Positions 17,043 through 26,753 are shown, numbered from the stretch's first letter. The stretch is DNA of 64,000 bases from Mycobacterium vicinigordonae (GCF_013466425.1 NZ_CP059165.1:4340001-4404000); one strand, 5' to 3'. Numbers and translations are program-made. Notes: generated by a model from the letters alone, not told the origin.

Positions 17043-17861
17043 TCAACTCTGCCGGTCGGTGCGCGACCCGGACAGCAACCGGCGCGCCGCGAGGTCCAGA
17101 ACGTATCCGATCGAACCGATTACCACGATCACCGCCACCACCTGACCGTAAGCCAGTTGGTCCCGGGCATTGAGAATCTGGTAGCCCAGACCCGAACGCA
17201 CACCAAGCATTTCCGCGGGCACCAGCACCACCCAAGCGATGCCCAACGCGACGCGCAGTCCGGTCTGCAGGTGCCCACGGATCGCTGGCAGCACTACGAC
17301 CTGGAGTTGTTCGGCCCGGGTGGCGCCGAGCGATCGAGCCACCTGGAAGTAGCCCGGGTCGATGGCATGCACACCGGCAGCGGTGTTGATCAGGATCGGC
17401 CACACCGATGCCGCGGCAATCAGGAAGATCACCGGCTCATTGCCGATTCCGAAGAGCGCTACCGATATCGGGGCCCAGGACAGCGGCGAGATCATCCGCA
17501 AGAACTGCACGACGGGACGAGAGGCGCGATCGGCGGTGTCGTTGAGTCCGATCAGCAATCCAACGGGGATGCCGATTACCCCGCCCACCAACAACCCGAT
17601 CAGCAGCCGCCACAGGCTGACTCCGGTATCGGCCAGCAGCACGCCGCGCTTGAACAGGTCGACCAGGGACCGGATCACGCGGTCCGGTGTGGTCTCGCGA
17701 AGCAGAGACTGCGGCGGAGCCAGCACCGCCGTCGCTAGCCACCACAGCGCGACCGCCGCCGCAATGGCGAGCACGGGTGGCCACCAGCGCCGCACCAACG
17801 CACCGGCAGAGGAGTCCTCGGACGCGGAGGGAGTCGGGGTGGTCGGAGTATCCAGGGTCAT
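17043..17861 (-). CDS. ABC transporter permease (SsuC/TauC/NrtB type)
   Basis: This is a 272-residue BPD-type permease with about six membrane segments and the EAA loop ARSLGATRAEQLQVVVLP at about residues 174-191, where the ATPase docks. Its ATG overlaps the stop of the binding-protein gene by 4 nt. Members import nitrate, sulfonates, taurine or thiamine precursors; specificity is not evident. The 188 bp between this gene and the convergent acyltransferase hold nothing that I recognise. Confidence 0.9.
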   Translation of the reverse strand: MTLDTPTTPTPSASEDSSAGALVRRWWPPVLAIAAAVALWWLATAVLAPPQSLLRETTPDRVIRSLVDLFKRGVLLADTGVSLWRLLIGLLVGGVIGIPVGLLIGLNDTADRASRPVVQFLRMISPLSWAPISVALFGIGNEPVIFLIAAASVWPILINTAAGVHAIDPGYFQVARSLGATRAEQLQVVVLPAIRGHLQTGLRVALGIAWVVLVPAEMLGVRSGLGYQILNARDQLAYGQVVAVIVVIGSIGYVLDLAARRLLSGSRTDRQS

Positions 17862-19027
17862 CGCGGCTGCACCTGTTCGGTTCGGGTGAAATCGGAAGGG
17901 ATACCGAAAGATTCGACTCCACCGTGGGCGGCCAGCGCGGCCCGAACGAAGGTGTCGTCGACCAATTCGGTATGCACGGTCCCAGGATCCAACCGATCCA
18001 GGAAGGCCCGGTCGCCATCGACAACCGTGTCGTGCATGGCCTCCACGAGGCGGCGGGTGAAGCTCGGAAACGGAAAAGGCTGATAGCCGAGCCGTTGTGG
18101 CTGCCAGTCCGGGTGGGCGATCCGGTACTCCTGCGGCCGGTAGGTCAGGGCGGTCTTGATCGCCGGCAGCGGTTGCGGAAGGTACGCCCCTGCCGAGAGC
18201 GCGGCCGCGGCCGCGGGCCGGTCGGTGTTGATGCGTTGTTGGGCGCCGATGATGGAATCGACGAGTGACGCGGCCGCCTGCGGGCGGTGCTGGATCAGGT
18301 CGTCATGGGCCAGCACTACGCAGCAGGCATGATCGCGCCACACGTCGCCAAGAAACGTATGGATGCGGCCGATCCTACGCACCTGCGCCATGGCGTTGAA
18401 CGGATCCGCCACCACATAGCCGCTGATCGACCGGTTAGCCAGCGCCGGCACCATGTCCGAGGGGCTCATCACGATCAGTTCTACGGTGCGTGAGCTCCGC
18501 GAGGCACTGCGACGCACCACCGGCACCAGGTCATGGGCGCGCAGCAGCTGCTGCAGGATGATGTTGTGGATCGACCACCAAAACGGTATCGCCACTTGTG
18601 TTCCGGCGAGTTGCCCGAGGTCGGTGATGTGGGGTGCGACAGTGAGGGCCGATCCGTTCGTATGGTTCCAGGTCAGCACCTTCACCGGACGGCGCAGCAG
18701 GAAACGCAGTTGGATCGCGGTCGGCATCAGCATGTGCACCGCATCGACCTGGCGGGTGACGAATGCTTCGGCCAGCGACGCCCAGCTGCGGAACAGCACT
18801 GGCTTGGCGGCACTCACCACGCCCGGTTGATACAGACCGGCGGCGTGCGCGATTAGCAGCGGTGCCGCGTCGGTGATGGGAAGATATCCGATCCTCAACT
18901 GCCCGGTGGTGTTCGTGCGGTCGAGCGCGGCGGCGTGGGCGAGATCGGCGATCCCGGCCACCCCTCCTGCCGCGGCCAGAGTCGCCGCGCCCGTCAACAA
19001 CGATCGCCGCGAAAGCACGCTAGTCAT
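17858..19027 (-). CDS. Tat-exported ABC substrate-binding protein (NrtA/SsuA-like)
   Basis: This 389-residue periplasmic-type binding protein begins with a twin-arginine signal (SRRSLL followed by an Ala/Gly-rich core ending at AHAA). The mature part has the NMT1/SsuA-like fold signature GQLRIGYLPITDAAPL and pairs with the permease and ATPase. The ATG at 19027 overlaps the ATPase stop by 4 nt; the longer reading to 19090 lies inside the ATPase gene. The ligand is unknown. Confidence 0.88.
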   Translation of the reverse strand: MTSVLSRRSLLTGAATLAAAGGVAGIADLAHAAALDRTNTTGQLRIGYLPITDAAPLLIAHAAGLYQPGVVSAAKPVLFRSWASLAEAFVTRQVDAVHMLMPTAIQLRFLLRRPVKVLTWNHTNGSALTVAPHITDLGQLAGTQVAIPFWWSIHNIILQQLLRAHDLVPVVRRSASRSSRTVELIVMSPSDMVPALANRSISGYVVADPFNAMAQVRRIGRIHTFLGDVWRDHACCVVLAHDDLIQHRPQAAASLVDSIIGAQQRINTDRPAAAAALSAGAYLPQPLPAIKTALTYRPQEYRIAHPDWQPQRLGYQPFPFPSFTRRLVEAMHDTVVDGDRAFLDRLDPGTVHTELVDDTFVRAALAAHGGVESFGIPSDFTRTEQVQPR

Positions 19028-19743
19028 CGTTCGACCAGGCGGTACTGGTCGAGGATCTCCTGACGCAGCGCGTCCTTGCCCGGTCGCCACTCCCGGCGGA
19101 TGCGTCCGTCGGGTCCGAGCAGCACCACCCGGCTGGCCAGCAGCAGGGCCTCGTCCACGTCGTGGGTGACCAGGACGACGGTGATATTGAGTTCGGCCGC
19201 CAGGCTGTCCAGCCAGGCCTGCAGGTCGGCACGGATAGCGGGGTCCAGGGCGCTGAACGGCTCGTCGAGCAACAGCAGTCGGGGCCTGGTCGCGACCGCG
19301 CGGATGATCGCGACGCGCTGCGCCTGGCCACCGGAGAGCTGGTCGGGGTAGCGGTTGGCGACCCGTTCGAGGTCGAACCGGCGAAGCAGCTCCTCGGCGT
19401 ACTCCCGCTGGAACGCCTTCTGAGCGGCAAAACGCCCGGCGAGCAGCACATTCTCACGGACGGTCAGCCACGGCAGCAGCAGCGCCTGCTGGAAAACCAC
19501 GCCGGTATGAGGCCGCCTTGAGGCGCTGCCGCCGTGGGCGGCCTCGGCCCATTCAACGGTGCCGGACGTGAGTTGCTCGAGCCCGGCGATCACCCGCAGC
19601 AGGGTCGACTTGCCACTTCCGCTTCGTCCGAGGATCGCCAGGAACTCCCCATCGTCGATGGCCAGGTCGATATCGGCCAGCGCAAGACTGTCGGCGTCAA
19701 AGCGCTTGTGGCCACCGACTATTCGCACCGTGGCAGCTCCCAC
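19024..19743 (-). CDS. ABC transporter ATP-binding protein (SsuB/NrtD type)
   Basis: This is a 239-residue ATPase with Walker A GRSGSGKST, signature LSGGQAQRVAI, Walker B LLLLDEPFSALD and the switch motif VTHDVDEAL. It energises the importer encoded by the next two genes. I chose GTG 19743, with AAGGAAAG just upstream, rather than the ORF extension to 19896, which is not protein-like. It is the first gene of a three-gene operon on the minus strand. Confidence 0.9.
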   Translation of the reverse strand: MGAATVRIVGGHKRFDADSLALADIDLAIDDGEFLAILGRSGSGKSTLLRVIAGLEQLTSGTVEWAEAAHGGSASRRPHTGVVFQQALLLPWLTVRENVLLAGRFAAQKAFQREYAEELLRRFDLERVANRYPDQLSGGQAQRVAIIRAVATRPRLLLLDEPFSALDPAIRADLQAWLDSLAAELNITVVLVTHDVDEALLLASRVVLLGPDGRIRREWRPGKDALRQEILDQYRLVER

Positions 19744-20049
19744 GTCACTTTCCTTTCCGGGGCCCGTCCCGGGCTCTTCCGGGGGCCCGATCCTCGGGCA
19801 CGGCACAGGCAGCACCGTGCCAGCGGGGCCGCCGATTGTCCATGCGTGCGGAGGCGACCACAACGCCCGAATCCCGATCGGCCATCCAGCTGCCACACCT
19901 TTGGCTACGGACCCGATAGTGATGGAATATGTTTTTGGGCAAGGCTTTTAGGCCCGCCGGAATCCCGCCCGCCCCTGCCCGCCCACGACGACGTCCACGC
20001 CGACCAGACCAATGGGATCGTGCTGATCGCAACAACCGTCCGATCCGGC

Positions 20050-20063
20050 CGGGAAATGTCCCG
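20050..20063. promoter_or_regulatory. small dyad between ABC operon and DUF3556 gene
   Basis: CGGGAAATGTCCCG is an inverted repeat with 5-bp arms and a 4-nt spacer. It lies in the 394-bp divergent gap (19744-20137), 74 bp before the DUF3556 start. It could be an operator or a short hairpin. I saw nothing else definite in the gap. Confidence 0.25.
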
Positions 20064-20137
20064 CTGAGTTGGCCACGGACCTGTCGCCTCCGCGTCGTAG
20101 CAGGTACTTTTTCCTGGCAGCCGTCGAAGGAGCCGCA

Positions 20138-21877
20138 ATGGGATTCATCCAGCCCAACCTGCCCGTCGTCGACATCCCTGAGTGGAGCAAGGGCACTCGC
20201 TCCGAACGGGTGGTACCGATGCAGCGACACATCGCCGAGAACGGCTTCGGAACTCCGCTCATCATGCCGGTGATGTACTTCATGAAGATCGTGCTCTATA
20301 TCCTGGGCGCCTGGGCGCTCGCCTGGTCGACGCCGGGTATCGGCAACTTCACCCACGTGACCGCATGGTGGACCGAGCCGATCGTGTTTCAGAAAGCCGT
20401 GCTGTACACGATGCTGTTCGAGGTCGTCGGCCTGGGCTGCTGCTTCGGGCCGATGGCCGGGCGCTACTTCCCGCCGATGGGTTCGATCCTGTACTGGCTG
20501 CGACCCGGAACCATCCGGCTGCCCCCTTGGCCGAACCGAATCCCCCTGACCAAGGGCAGCGACCGGACCCTGCTGGAGGTGGTGCTCTACGCCACCTTGC
20601 TGGTACTGCTCCTCGTTGCCCTGCTCTCCGGAGGCACCGGGCCAATCCCCGCCCTGGACAGCGCAATTGGCGTACTGCCGAAGTGGCAGCCGGTCGCGAT
20701 TCTAACCGTGCTGGCCCTGCTCGGCGTGCGCGACAAGATCATTTTTCTGGCCGCCCGCGGCGAGGTGTACGCGCCGCTGACCCTAGCGTTCCTTTTCGCC
20801 GGGAACGACATCGTCGTGGGCGCCAAGGTGGTGTTCATGGTGATCTGGCTGGGCGCGGCAACGTCGAAACTCAACAAGCACTTCCCGTTTGTGATCTCGA
20901 CAATGCTGGCCAACAACCCGTTCATTCCTGCAGGTGTCCTGAAACGATCGTTGTTCCGGCGTTACCCAGATGATCTGCGGCCCAGCGCATTGTCGGGCTT
21001 CATCGCGCACTTCTCCACCGCGGTCGAAGGATTGGTGCCGCTGGTGTTGCTGTTCTCCCACGGCGGCTGGCCGACCGCAATCGCGGCGTTCGTGATGATC
21101 GTGTTCCACCTCAACATCCTGTTGGCATTCCCGATGGGTGTCCCGCTGGAGTGGAACGTGTTCATGATCTTCGGGGTGCTGTGGCTGTTCGTCGCACACG
21201 CGCATGTTGGTCTGTTCGACGCCACCAACCCATGGCCCATCGCGATTCTGTTCGCTGTGGTGGCGGGGACCGTCGTGATCGGAAACCTCTTCCCGCGCAA
21301 GGTTTCCTTTCTACCTGGCATGAGGTACTACGCCGGCAACTGGGACACCACGGTGTGGTGCGTGAAACCGTCGGCGGACGAGAAAATCCGGATCGGCTCC
21401 AAGGCACTCGGTCCGATGCAGCATCTGCAGCTGGAGCGGTTGTACAAGAGCAAAGAGGATGCCCTGATCCCTATCCATCTGGCCTATGCATTCCGCGGGA
21501 TGAACACCCACGGCCGCGCGCTGTTCACCCTGGTTCACCGCGCGGTGGCCGGTTCCGACGAGAACGATTACAACCTGTGTGAGGGCGAGGTGCTCTGCGC
21601 GATGGTGCTCGGGTGGAACTTCGGCGACGGCCACCTGCACAACGAGTGCCTCATCGAGGCGCTGCAGCAACGTTGCGGGTTTGAACCGGGTGAGGTGCGG
21701 GTGGTGATCCTCGACTCCCAACCGATCCAGACCCAGCGCCAGGAGTACCGCCTCGTCGACGCCGCGACCGGCGAATTCGAACGCGGCTACGTCGAGGTCG
21801 CCGACATGGCCGAGGCGCAGCCCTGGGCCGACGACATCCCGATCCACGTCACCAGCGCCACGGGACTGCACGCATGA
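20138..21877 (+). CDS. DUF3556 multi-pass membrane protein
   Basis: This is a 579-residue polytopic membrane protein. The ATG at 20138 has an AAGGAG site 5 nt upstream; the in-frame GTG/ATG at 20069 is not needed. Many hydrophobic segments fill residues ~45-400, and the C-terminal ~170 residues are soluble. It begins MGFIQPNLPVVD, as do actinobacterial DUF3556 transmembrane proteins of unknown function. Its stop overlaps the start of the SDR gene (ATGA), so the two are likely one unit. Confidence 0.8.
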   Translation: MGFIQPNLPVVDIPEWSKGTRSERVVPMQRHIAENGFGTPLIMPVMYFMKIVLYILGAWALAWSTPGIGNFTHVTAWWTEPIVFQKAVLYTMLFEVVGLGCCFGPMAGRYFPPMGSILYWLRPGTIRLPPWPNRIPLTKGSDRTLLEVVLYATLLVLLLVALLSGGTGPIPALDSAIGVLPKWQPVAILTVLALLGVRDKIIFLAARGEVYAPLTLAFLFAGNDIVVGAKVVFMVIWLGAATSKLNKHFPFVISTMLANNPFIPAGVLKRSLFRRYPDDLRPSALSGFIAHFSTAVEGLVPLVLLFSHGGWPTAIAAFVMIVFHLNILLAFPMGVPLEWNVFMIFGVLWLFVAHAHVGLFDATNPWPIAILFAVVAGTVVIGNLFPRKVSFLPGMRYYAGNWDTTVWCVKPSADEKIRIGSKALGPMQHLQLERLYKSKEDALIPIHLAYAFRGMNTHGRALFTLVHRAVAGSDENDYNLCEGEVLCAMVLGWNFGDGHLHNECLIEALQQRCGFEPGEVRVVILDSQPIQTQRQEYRLVDAATGEFERGYVEVADMAEAQPWADDIPIHVTSATGLHA

Positions 21878-22671
21878 CCAGAACCTCGGTCGCACTGGTC
21901 ACCGGGGCCTCGACCGGCCTGGGACGCGAACTGGCGGCGCTGTTCGCCGCCGACAGCATCGATCTGGTCGTGGTGTCCAGCGAGCGCAGCACCACCGAGC
22001 TGGCCGCCTTAGCCCAGGAATTGCGTTCGCGCCACGGGGTCCGCGTCCACCCGATCACCATGAATCTGTCGGCGCCGGGCGCCGGGGCCGACCTCGTCGC
22101 CCGCGTCGACGAACTCGGCGTCGAGGTCGAGTACCTGGTTAACAACGCCGGGGTGGGGATCCTCGGACTCAAGATCCAGGAGTGCGACCCGGTTGCGGTG
22201 TCGAAGATGGTGCAGCTGAATGTGGTCACACTGACCGACCTGACGACGAGGTATGCCGCCCGGATGGTGAAGGCCGGGCATGGCGCGATCCTGAACATCA
22301 GCTCGATCGCCGCGTATGTAATTCCGCATGGATTGGAGGCCGGCTACGCGGCCAGCAAGGCCTACGTTCGCAGCTTCTCCGAGGCGGTGGCTTCTGACCT
22401 GCGCGGTACCGGCGTCACCTGCACGCACCTGGCCCCAGGACCGACCAGCACCGAATTCGGGCGGACCGCCGGGGTGGGCGACTGGTCGCGGCTGGACCGC
22501 TTCATCATGGACGCCGCCCCGGTGGCCAAGGCCGGTTATGACGCAATGCGGTCGGGCAAGGTCACGGTGATGCCCGGCCTGGGTAACAAGGTAATGCGGG
22601 TGGCGGCGCCACTGTCACCGTCGCGGCGGATGAAAGCCCTGATCTCCGGCTATTTCGTGGCGCGGCACTAA
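21874..22671 (+). CDS. short-chain dehydrogenase/reductase
   Basis: This is a 265-residue NAD(P)-dependent oxidoreductase with cofactor motif TGASTGLG near the N-terminus, NNAG motif (YLVNNAGVG), catalytic Ser in ISSIAAY and the YAASK catalytic pair. It is translationally coupled to the DUF3556 gene. The C-terminus resembles SDRs that act on fatty acyl or lipid ketones, but the substrate is not deducible. Confidence 0.9.
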   Translation: MTRTSVALVTGASTGLGRELAALFAADSIDLVVVSSERSTTELAALAQELRSRHGVRVHPITMNLSAPGAGADLVARVDELGVEVEYLVNNAGVGILGLKIQECDPVAVSKMVQLNVVTLTDLTTRYAARMVKAGHGAILNISSIAAYVIPHGLEAGYAASKAYVRSFSEAVASDLRGTGVTCTHLAPGPTSTEFGRTAGVGDWSRLDRFIMDAAPVAKAGYDAMRSGKVTVMPGLGNKVMRVAAPLSPSRRMKALISGYFVARH

Positions 22672-22679
22672 ATCGCTGG

Positions 22680-22907
22680 TCAGCGGTTTCTGATGCGGTG
22701 GATCACTACGATGACGGCGACGACGCCCACTCCCGTCAGCGACACCGTCACGATGGGCTTGTTCAAGAACTCGAACACCTTGGCCTTGACGTCGTCGGCG
22801 AGGCGGCGAGGATTCGCACGCTCAGCAAGCGAGTCGACGGTCGCCGCCAGTTGGTTGCGAGCTTGGTCGATCTCCTGCTTGATGGTGTCGGGATCGCGGT
22901 CCGCCAC
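22680..22907 (-). CDS. DUF3618 membrane protein (Rv2520c-like)
   Basis: This is a 75-residue protein starting VADRDPDTIKQEID and containing LAATVDSLAERANPRR, then a single C-terminal membrane helix (VTVSLTGVGVVAVIVVI) and a basic end. This is the DUF3618 pattern and matches my memory of Rv2520c closely. GTG 22907 has GGAGG 8 nt upstream. It is divergent from bcp, as in M. tuberculosis. Confidence 0.88.
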   Translation of the reverse strand: MADRDPDTIKQEIDQARNQLAATVDSLAERANPRRLADDVKAKVFEFLNKPIVTVSLTGVGVVAVIVVIHRIRNR

Positions 22908-22987
22908 GTGTCTGTCCTCCAAGTCAGGCTGGTGCACTGACGAACTACCCTAGTGCCGACGCTTTGGTGATGAGAAAGGGATGCACC

Positions 22988-23461
22988 TTGACTGAGACCA
23001 CGCGGCTGGCGCCGGGCGACAAAGCGCCGGCCTTCAGCCTCCCCGACGCCGACGGCAAGAAAGTTTCCCTGGCCGATTACAAGGGCCGACGGGTGGTCGT
23101 CTACTTCTACCCCGCCGCCTCGACCCCAGGCTGCACCAAGCAGGCCTGCGATTTCCGGGACAGCCTCAGTGAGCTGAACGAGGCCGGCATCGACGTGGTC
23201 GGCATCTCCCCCGACAAGCCGGAAAAACTGGCGAAATTCCGCGACGCCGAGAAGCTGACATTTCCGCTGCTGTCCGACCCGGACAAGAAGGTGCTGTCGG
23301 CCTATGGCGCCTTCGGCGAGAAGATGATGTACGGCAAGAAGGTCACTGGAGTGATCCGGTCGACGTTCGTGGTGGACGAGAAGGGCAAGATCGCGGTCGC
23401 GCAGTACAACGTGAAGGCGACGGGACACGTGGCGAAACTGCGGCGCGACTTGGACGTCTAG
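22988..23461 (+). CDS. bcp: thioredoxin-dependent peroxiredoxin Bcp (PrxQ)
   Basis: This 157-residue cytoplasmic peroxiredoxin reduces H2O2 and organic hydroperoxides. The motif STPGCTKQACDF gives peroxidatic Cys49 and putative resolving Cys54, the atypical two-Cys arrangement of PrxQ. TTG 22988 is chosen as the start because AAAGGG lies 7 nt upstream and the protein then begins like Rv2521; ATG 22964 would add eight non-conserved residues. It overlaps the convergent M20 peptidase by 4 bp. Confidence 0.92.
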   Translation: MTETTRLAPGDKAPAFSLPDADGKKVSLADYKGRRVVVYFYPAASTPGCTKQACDFRDSLSELNEAGIDVVGISPDKPEKLAKFRDAEKLTFPLLSDPDKKVLSAYGAFGEKMMYGKKVTGVIRSTFVVDEKGKIAVAQYNVKATGHVAKLRRDLDV

Positions 23462-24795
23462 TCAGCCAGGTTGGCCAGCAGTAGGGCCTCAGCGATCGCC
23501 GCCCGTTCCAGCACCCCCAGGTGCAGGCTTTCGTTGATGCTGTGCGCCTGCGTTCCGGGGTCCTCGACGCCGGTGACCAAGATCTTGGCCTGCGGGAACG
23601 CTTCGGCGAACTCGGCGATGAAGGGAATCGACCCGCCCATACCCATGTCGATCGGATCGCTCCCCCAGGCCTGGCGGAATGCTGCCCGTGCTGCGTCGTA
23701 GACCGGACCGCTGGCCTCGATCGCGTACGGCTGGCCGACCTCGCCACGAATGATCTTCAGGTGAGCGCCCCACGGGACGTGCCGGTGCAGGTGGGCCTCG
23801 ACGGCGTCCAGGTGTTGCACTGCATCACCGCCCGGCGCCACCCGGATGCTGATCTTGGCCCGCGCCCGGGGGATCAACGTGTTCGACGCTGCCGCAACGG
23901 AAGTGGTGTCGATGCCGATCACCGTGAGGGCCGGTTTGGCCCACAGCCGCTGAGGCACCGAACCCGAACCGATCTCGCTCACCCCGTCAAGCAGACCGGA
24001 ATCGGTGCGTGCCCGTTCGGGCGGGTAGTCCGGGTAGTTCAGCCCGGTGACGTCGGTTTCGTGCAGTCCCTCGACGGCAACGTTGCCGTCGTCATCGTGC
24101 AGGCTGGCCAGCAGCCGCACCAGCACGCTCAGCGCATCGGGCACGACCCCGCCCCACAGGCCCGAATGCAATCCGTGATCGAGCGTGTCAACCTGCACTA
24201 CGCAGTCGGCCATTCCGCGCAGCGATACGGTCAGAGCCGGCACCTCGGTGTTCCAGTTGTCCGAGTCGGCGATCACAATCACGTCGGCGGCCAGGGCATC
24301 GCGGTGTGCGGACAGCAACCGTCCCAGCGACGGTGATCCGGACTCCTCTTCGCCCTCCACGAACACGGTCACACCCACCGGCGGCCGACCGTCGTGCGCG
24401 CGAAACGCAGCCAAATGTGTTGCGATGCCTGCCTTGTCGTCGGCGGTACCGCGCCCGTAGAGCCGCCCGTCCCGTTCGGTCGGCTCAAACGGCGGCGAGT
24501 GCCACTGGCTGCGGTCGCCTTCGGGTTGCACGTCGTGATGGGCGTATAGCAGCACGGTCGGCGCTCCGGGAGGTGCCGGGTGATGCGCGATCACCGCTGG
24601 GGCGCCGCCCTCACTGACAGTCTTCACGTCGCCAAAACCTGCCCGCAACAACAACTCTGCCACCATTTGGGCACTACGATGCACTTGGTCGCGGCGGGCC
24701 GGGTCGGCCCAAACCGAGTCGATGCGCACCAGATCCTCCAGGTCATTGCGCACCGACGGCAGCACCTTGCGAACCCGCTCAACCAGATCAGCCAT
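23458..24795 (-). CDS. M20-family metallopeptidase (Rv2522c-like dipeptidase)
   Basis: This is a 445-residue zinc peptidase. Metal-site motifs are visible: LLYAHHDVQP (His, Asp), GRGTADDKAG (bridging Asp) and EGEEESGSPSL (catalytic and ligand Glu). The lid/dimerisation domain lies in the middle. ATG 24795 was chosen because it starts the conserved MADLVERVR segment; the ORF extends open to 25077 without coding character. It probably hydrolyses dipeptides or N-acyl amino acids. Confidence 0.88.
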   Translation of the reverse strand: MADLVERVRKVLPSVRNDLEDLVRIDSVWADPARRDQVHRSAQMVAELLLRAGFGDVKTVSEGGAPAVIAHHPAPPGAPTVLLYAHHDVQPEGDRSQWHSPPFEPTERDGRLYGRGTADDKAGIATHLAAFRAHDGRPPVGVTVFVEGEEESGSPSLGRLLSAHRDALAADVIVIADSDNWNTEVPALTVSLRGMADCVVQVDTLDHGLHSGLWGGVVPDALSVLVRLLASLHDDDGNVAVEGLHETDVTGLNYPDYPPERARTDSGLLDGVSEIGSGSVPQRLWAKPALTVIGIDTTSVAAASNTLIPRARAKISIRVAPGGDAVQHLDAVEAHLHRHVPWGAHLKIIRGEVGQPYAIEASGPVYDAARAAFRQAWGSDPIDMGMGGSIPFIAEFAEAFPQAKILVTGVEDPGTQAHSINESLHLGVLERAAIAEALLLANLAD

Positions 24796-24957
24796 GGTTC
24801 CGAGGCTAACCGCCGTCCCCGGCCGGCCGATCACCGACGTGGCGTCAGTTGTGCGCTCAGTGATCAGCGGAAGGCTCACACCCATAATCGGCGGTCTGCG
24901 CACCGTCAATCTGGTTGTCAGGCCGAGCAACTCGACCAGCCTGGCTAAGCTGACCCG

Positions 24958-26100
24958 GTGACCACCGACGGCCCCGACCCCACGACGCCGCTGTGGCGGG
25001 CAGCTCAGCTGTTCCGGCTGCTGAGTTGCCTCTATGCGCTGGGCTTTCAGATTGCGGTCAATTCCGATCTGCGCCACCCGGCGCTGGGTTGGTCACTGTT
25101 GGCGGTACTGATCGGCTGGAGTGTCGCGTGTACGGTCGCTTACCTGCACGGGTTCGGTCGCCGCCCGGCGTGGGTGATCGCCGAACTCGTCGTCGTGGTG
25201 GTGCTCATGCTATCCACCGAAGTGGTCGCCTCCGGACAGTGGGCGCATAACAACCAAACCTGGCCGACCACGCTGTGGGCCAGCAACGCCACCATCTCGG
25301 CGGCGCTGCAATTCGGCCCGACCGGCGGAATGCTGACGGCCGTCGCAGTCGCGGCCACCAGTGAATTCGTCAAGGGCTACCTCAATGTCAACCTGGGCCG
25401 CAACGCCACCGTCATCGTCGAGCTGGCGGTCGGCCTGGCGGTGGGCTTGGCGGCCCGTACCGCCCGTCACGCACATGCCGAGCTGCAGCGCGCCGCCCGA
25501 TTGTCGGCGGCCGTCGAGGAACGCGAGCGGCTGTCCCGGCAGGTGCATGACGGCGTGATTCAGGTGCTCGCCCTGGTGGCTCGCCGCGGCAACGAAATAG
25601 GCGGTGCCACAGCAGAACTCGCGACGCTGGCGGGTGAACAAGAACGCGCACTGCGCAAGTGGGTCACCTCGACGGATATGGAGACCGACCAGCATGACGC
25701 GACGATCGACCTGCGCGCGCTGCTGCGCCGCAGGGAATCCGATCGTGTGTCGATGAGTTTGCCCGGAACCGCGGTGCCCCTGCAGATCGACGTGGCCACA
25801 GAGTTGGATGCCGCGGTGGGCAATGCGCTGGACAACGTGCGCCTGCACGCCGGCCCGAACGTCCGCGCATTTGTGCTGCTAGAGGATCTGGGCGACTCGG
25901 TCGCGGTGAGCATCCGTGACGATGGTGTGGGGATCGCACCGGGCCGTCTCGAACAGGCGGCCGAGCAGGGACATGTCGGCGTCTCGAAGTCGATTGTGGG
26001 ACGGTTGATGTCGTTGGGCGGCAGCGCCGAACTAAGCACCGCCGAGGGTGAGGGCACCGAATGGGAGTTGCTGGTGCCGCGAGGTAAGGGGACATCGTGA
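24958..26100 (+). CDS. membrane sensor histidine kinase (MacS-like)
   Basis: This is a 380-residue kinase of the NarX/LiaS (HisKA_3) type. Five or so N-terminal membrane segments (residues ~15-165) are followed by the phospho-acceptor motif RLSRQVHDGVIQ with His197, and then an HATPase domain with N-box DAAVGNALDNVRLH and G-box DDGVGI. The start is GTG. Its last 4 nt overlap the response regulator gene, so the pair forms one two-component system. The signal is unknown. Confidence 0.92.
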   Translation: MTTDGPDPTTPLWRAAQLFRLLSCLYALGFQIAVNSDLRHPALGWSLLAVLIGWSVACTVAYLHGFGRRPAWVIAELVVVVVLMLSTEVVASGQWAHNNQTWPTTLWASNATISAALQFGPTGGMLTAVAVAATSEFVKGYLNVNLGRNATVIVELAVGLAVGLAARTARHAHAELQRAARLSAAVEERERLSRQVHDGVIQVLALVARRGNEIGGATAELATLAGEQERALRKWVTSTDMETDQHDATIDLRALLRRRESDRVSMSLPGTAVPLQIDVATELDAAVGNALDNVRLHAGPNVRAFVLLEDLGDSVAVSIRDDGVGIAPGRLEQAAEQGHVGVSKSIVGRLMSLGGSAELSTAEGEGTEWELLVPRGKGTS

Positions 26101-26753
26101 GCGAACAGACTGAGCCGACCGTAATGGTCGTCGACGACCACCCCATCTGGCGCGACGCAGTGGCTCGAGATCTCGCCGACGACGGGTTCGACGTAGTCGC
26201 CACCGCCGAGGGCGTGGCGGCGGCGCGCCGCCGAGCCGCCGTAGTCAAACCGGACGTGGTGGTGATGGACATGCGCCTAAGCGACGGCGACGGCGTGCAA
26301 GCGACGATAGAAGTCCTCGAAGTCTCACCCGACAGCCGGGTACTGGTGCTCTCGGCGTCCGACGAACGCGACGACGTGTTGGAGGCGGTCAAAGCCGGCG
26401 CGACGGGCTACCTGGTCAAGAGCGCGTCCAAAGCCGAACTGGCCGAAGCCGTGCGGGCCACCGCGGCTGGGCGCGCGGTGTTCACCCCGAGTTTGGCCGG
26501 GTTGGTCCTGGGCGAATACCGGCGCATCGCACAGAACCCGAGCCCTGGTCCGACCACCCCCAGCCTGACCGAACGCGAGACCGAGGTGTTGCGGTATGTC
26601 GCAAAGGGCATGTCCGCCAAGCAAATCGCCGAGAAGCTGTCACTGAGCCACCGCACGGTGGAGAACCACGTACAGGCCACATTCCGCAAGCTGCAGGTGG
26701 CCAACCGAGTGGAACTGACCCGCTACGCGATCGAGCACGGGCTGGACGAATGA
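26097..26753 (+). CDS. NarL/LuxR-type response regulator
   Basis: This is a 218-residue regulator with receiver domain at residues 8-125, acidic pocket Asp13/Asp14 and phospho-acceptor Asp58 (VVMDMRL). A C-terminal LuxR helix-turn-helix (LTERETEVLRYVAKGMSAKQ, about 155-210) follows. The GTG start overlaps the kinase stop. It is presumably phosphorylated by the adjacent kinase, and may regulate the neighbouring DUF2339 gene 60 bp downstream. Confidence 0.93.
   Translation: MSEQTEPTVMVVDDHPIWRDAVARDLADDGFDVVATAEGVAAARRRAAVVKPDVVVMDMRLSDGDGVQATIEVLEVSPDSRVLVLSASDERDDVLEAVKAGATGYLVKSASKAELAEAVRATAAGRAVFTPSLAGLVLGEYRRIAQNPSPGPTTPSLTERETEVLRYVAKGMSAKQIAEKLSLSHRTVENHVQATFRKLQVANRVELTRYAIEHGLDE

Noticed and set aside
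19744..20137. Riboswitch upstream of the ABC importer or DUF3556 gene
   Set aside because: Only a small 5-bp dyad is visible; no conserved aptamer core could be recognised.
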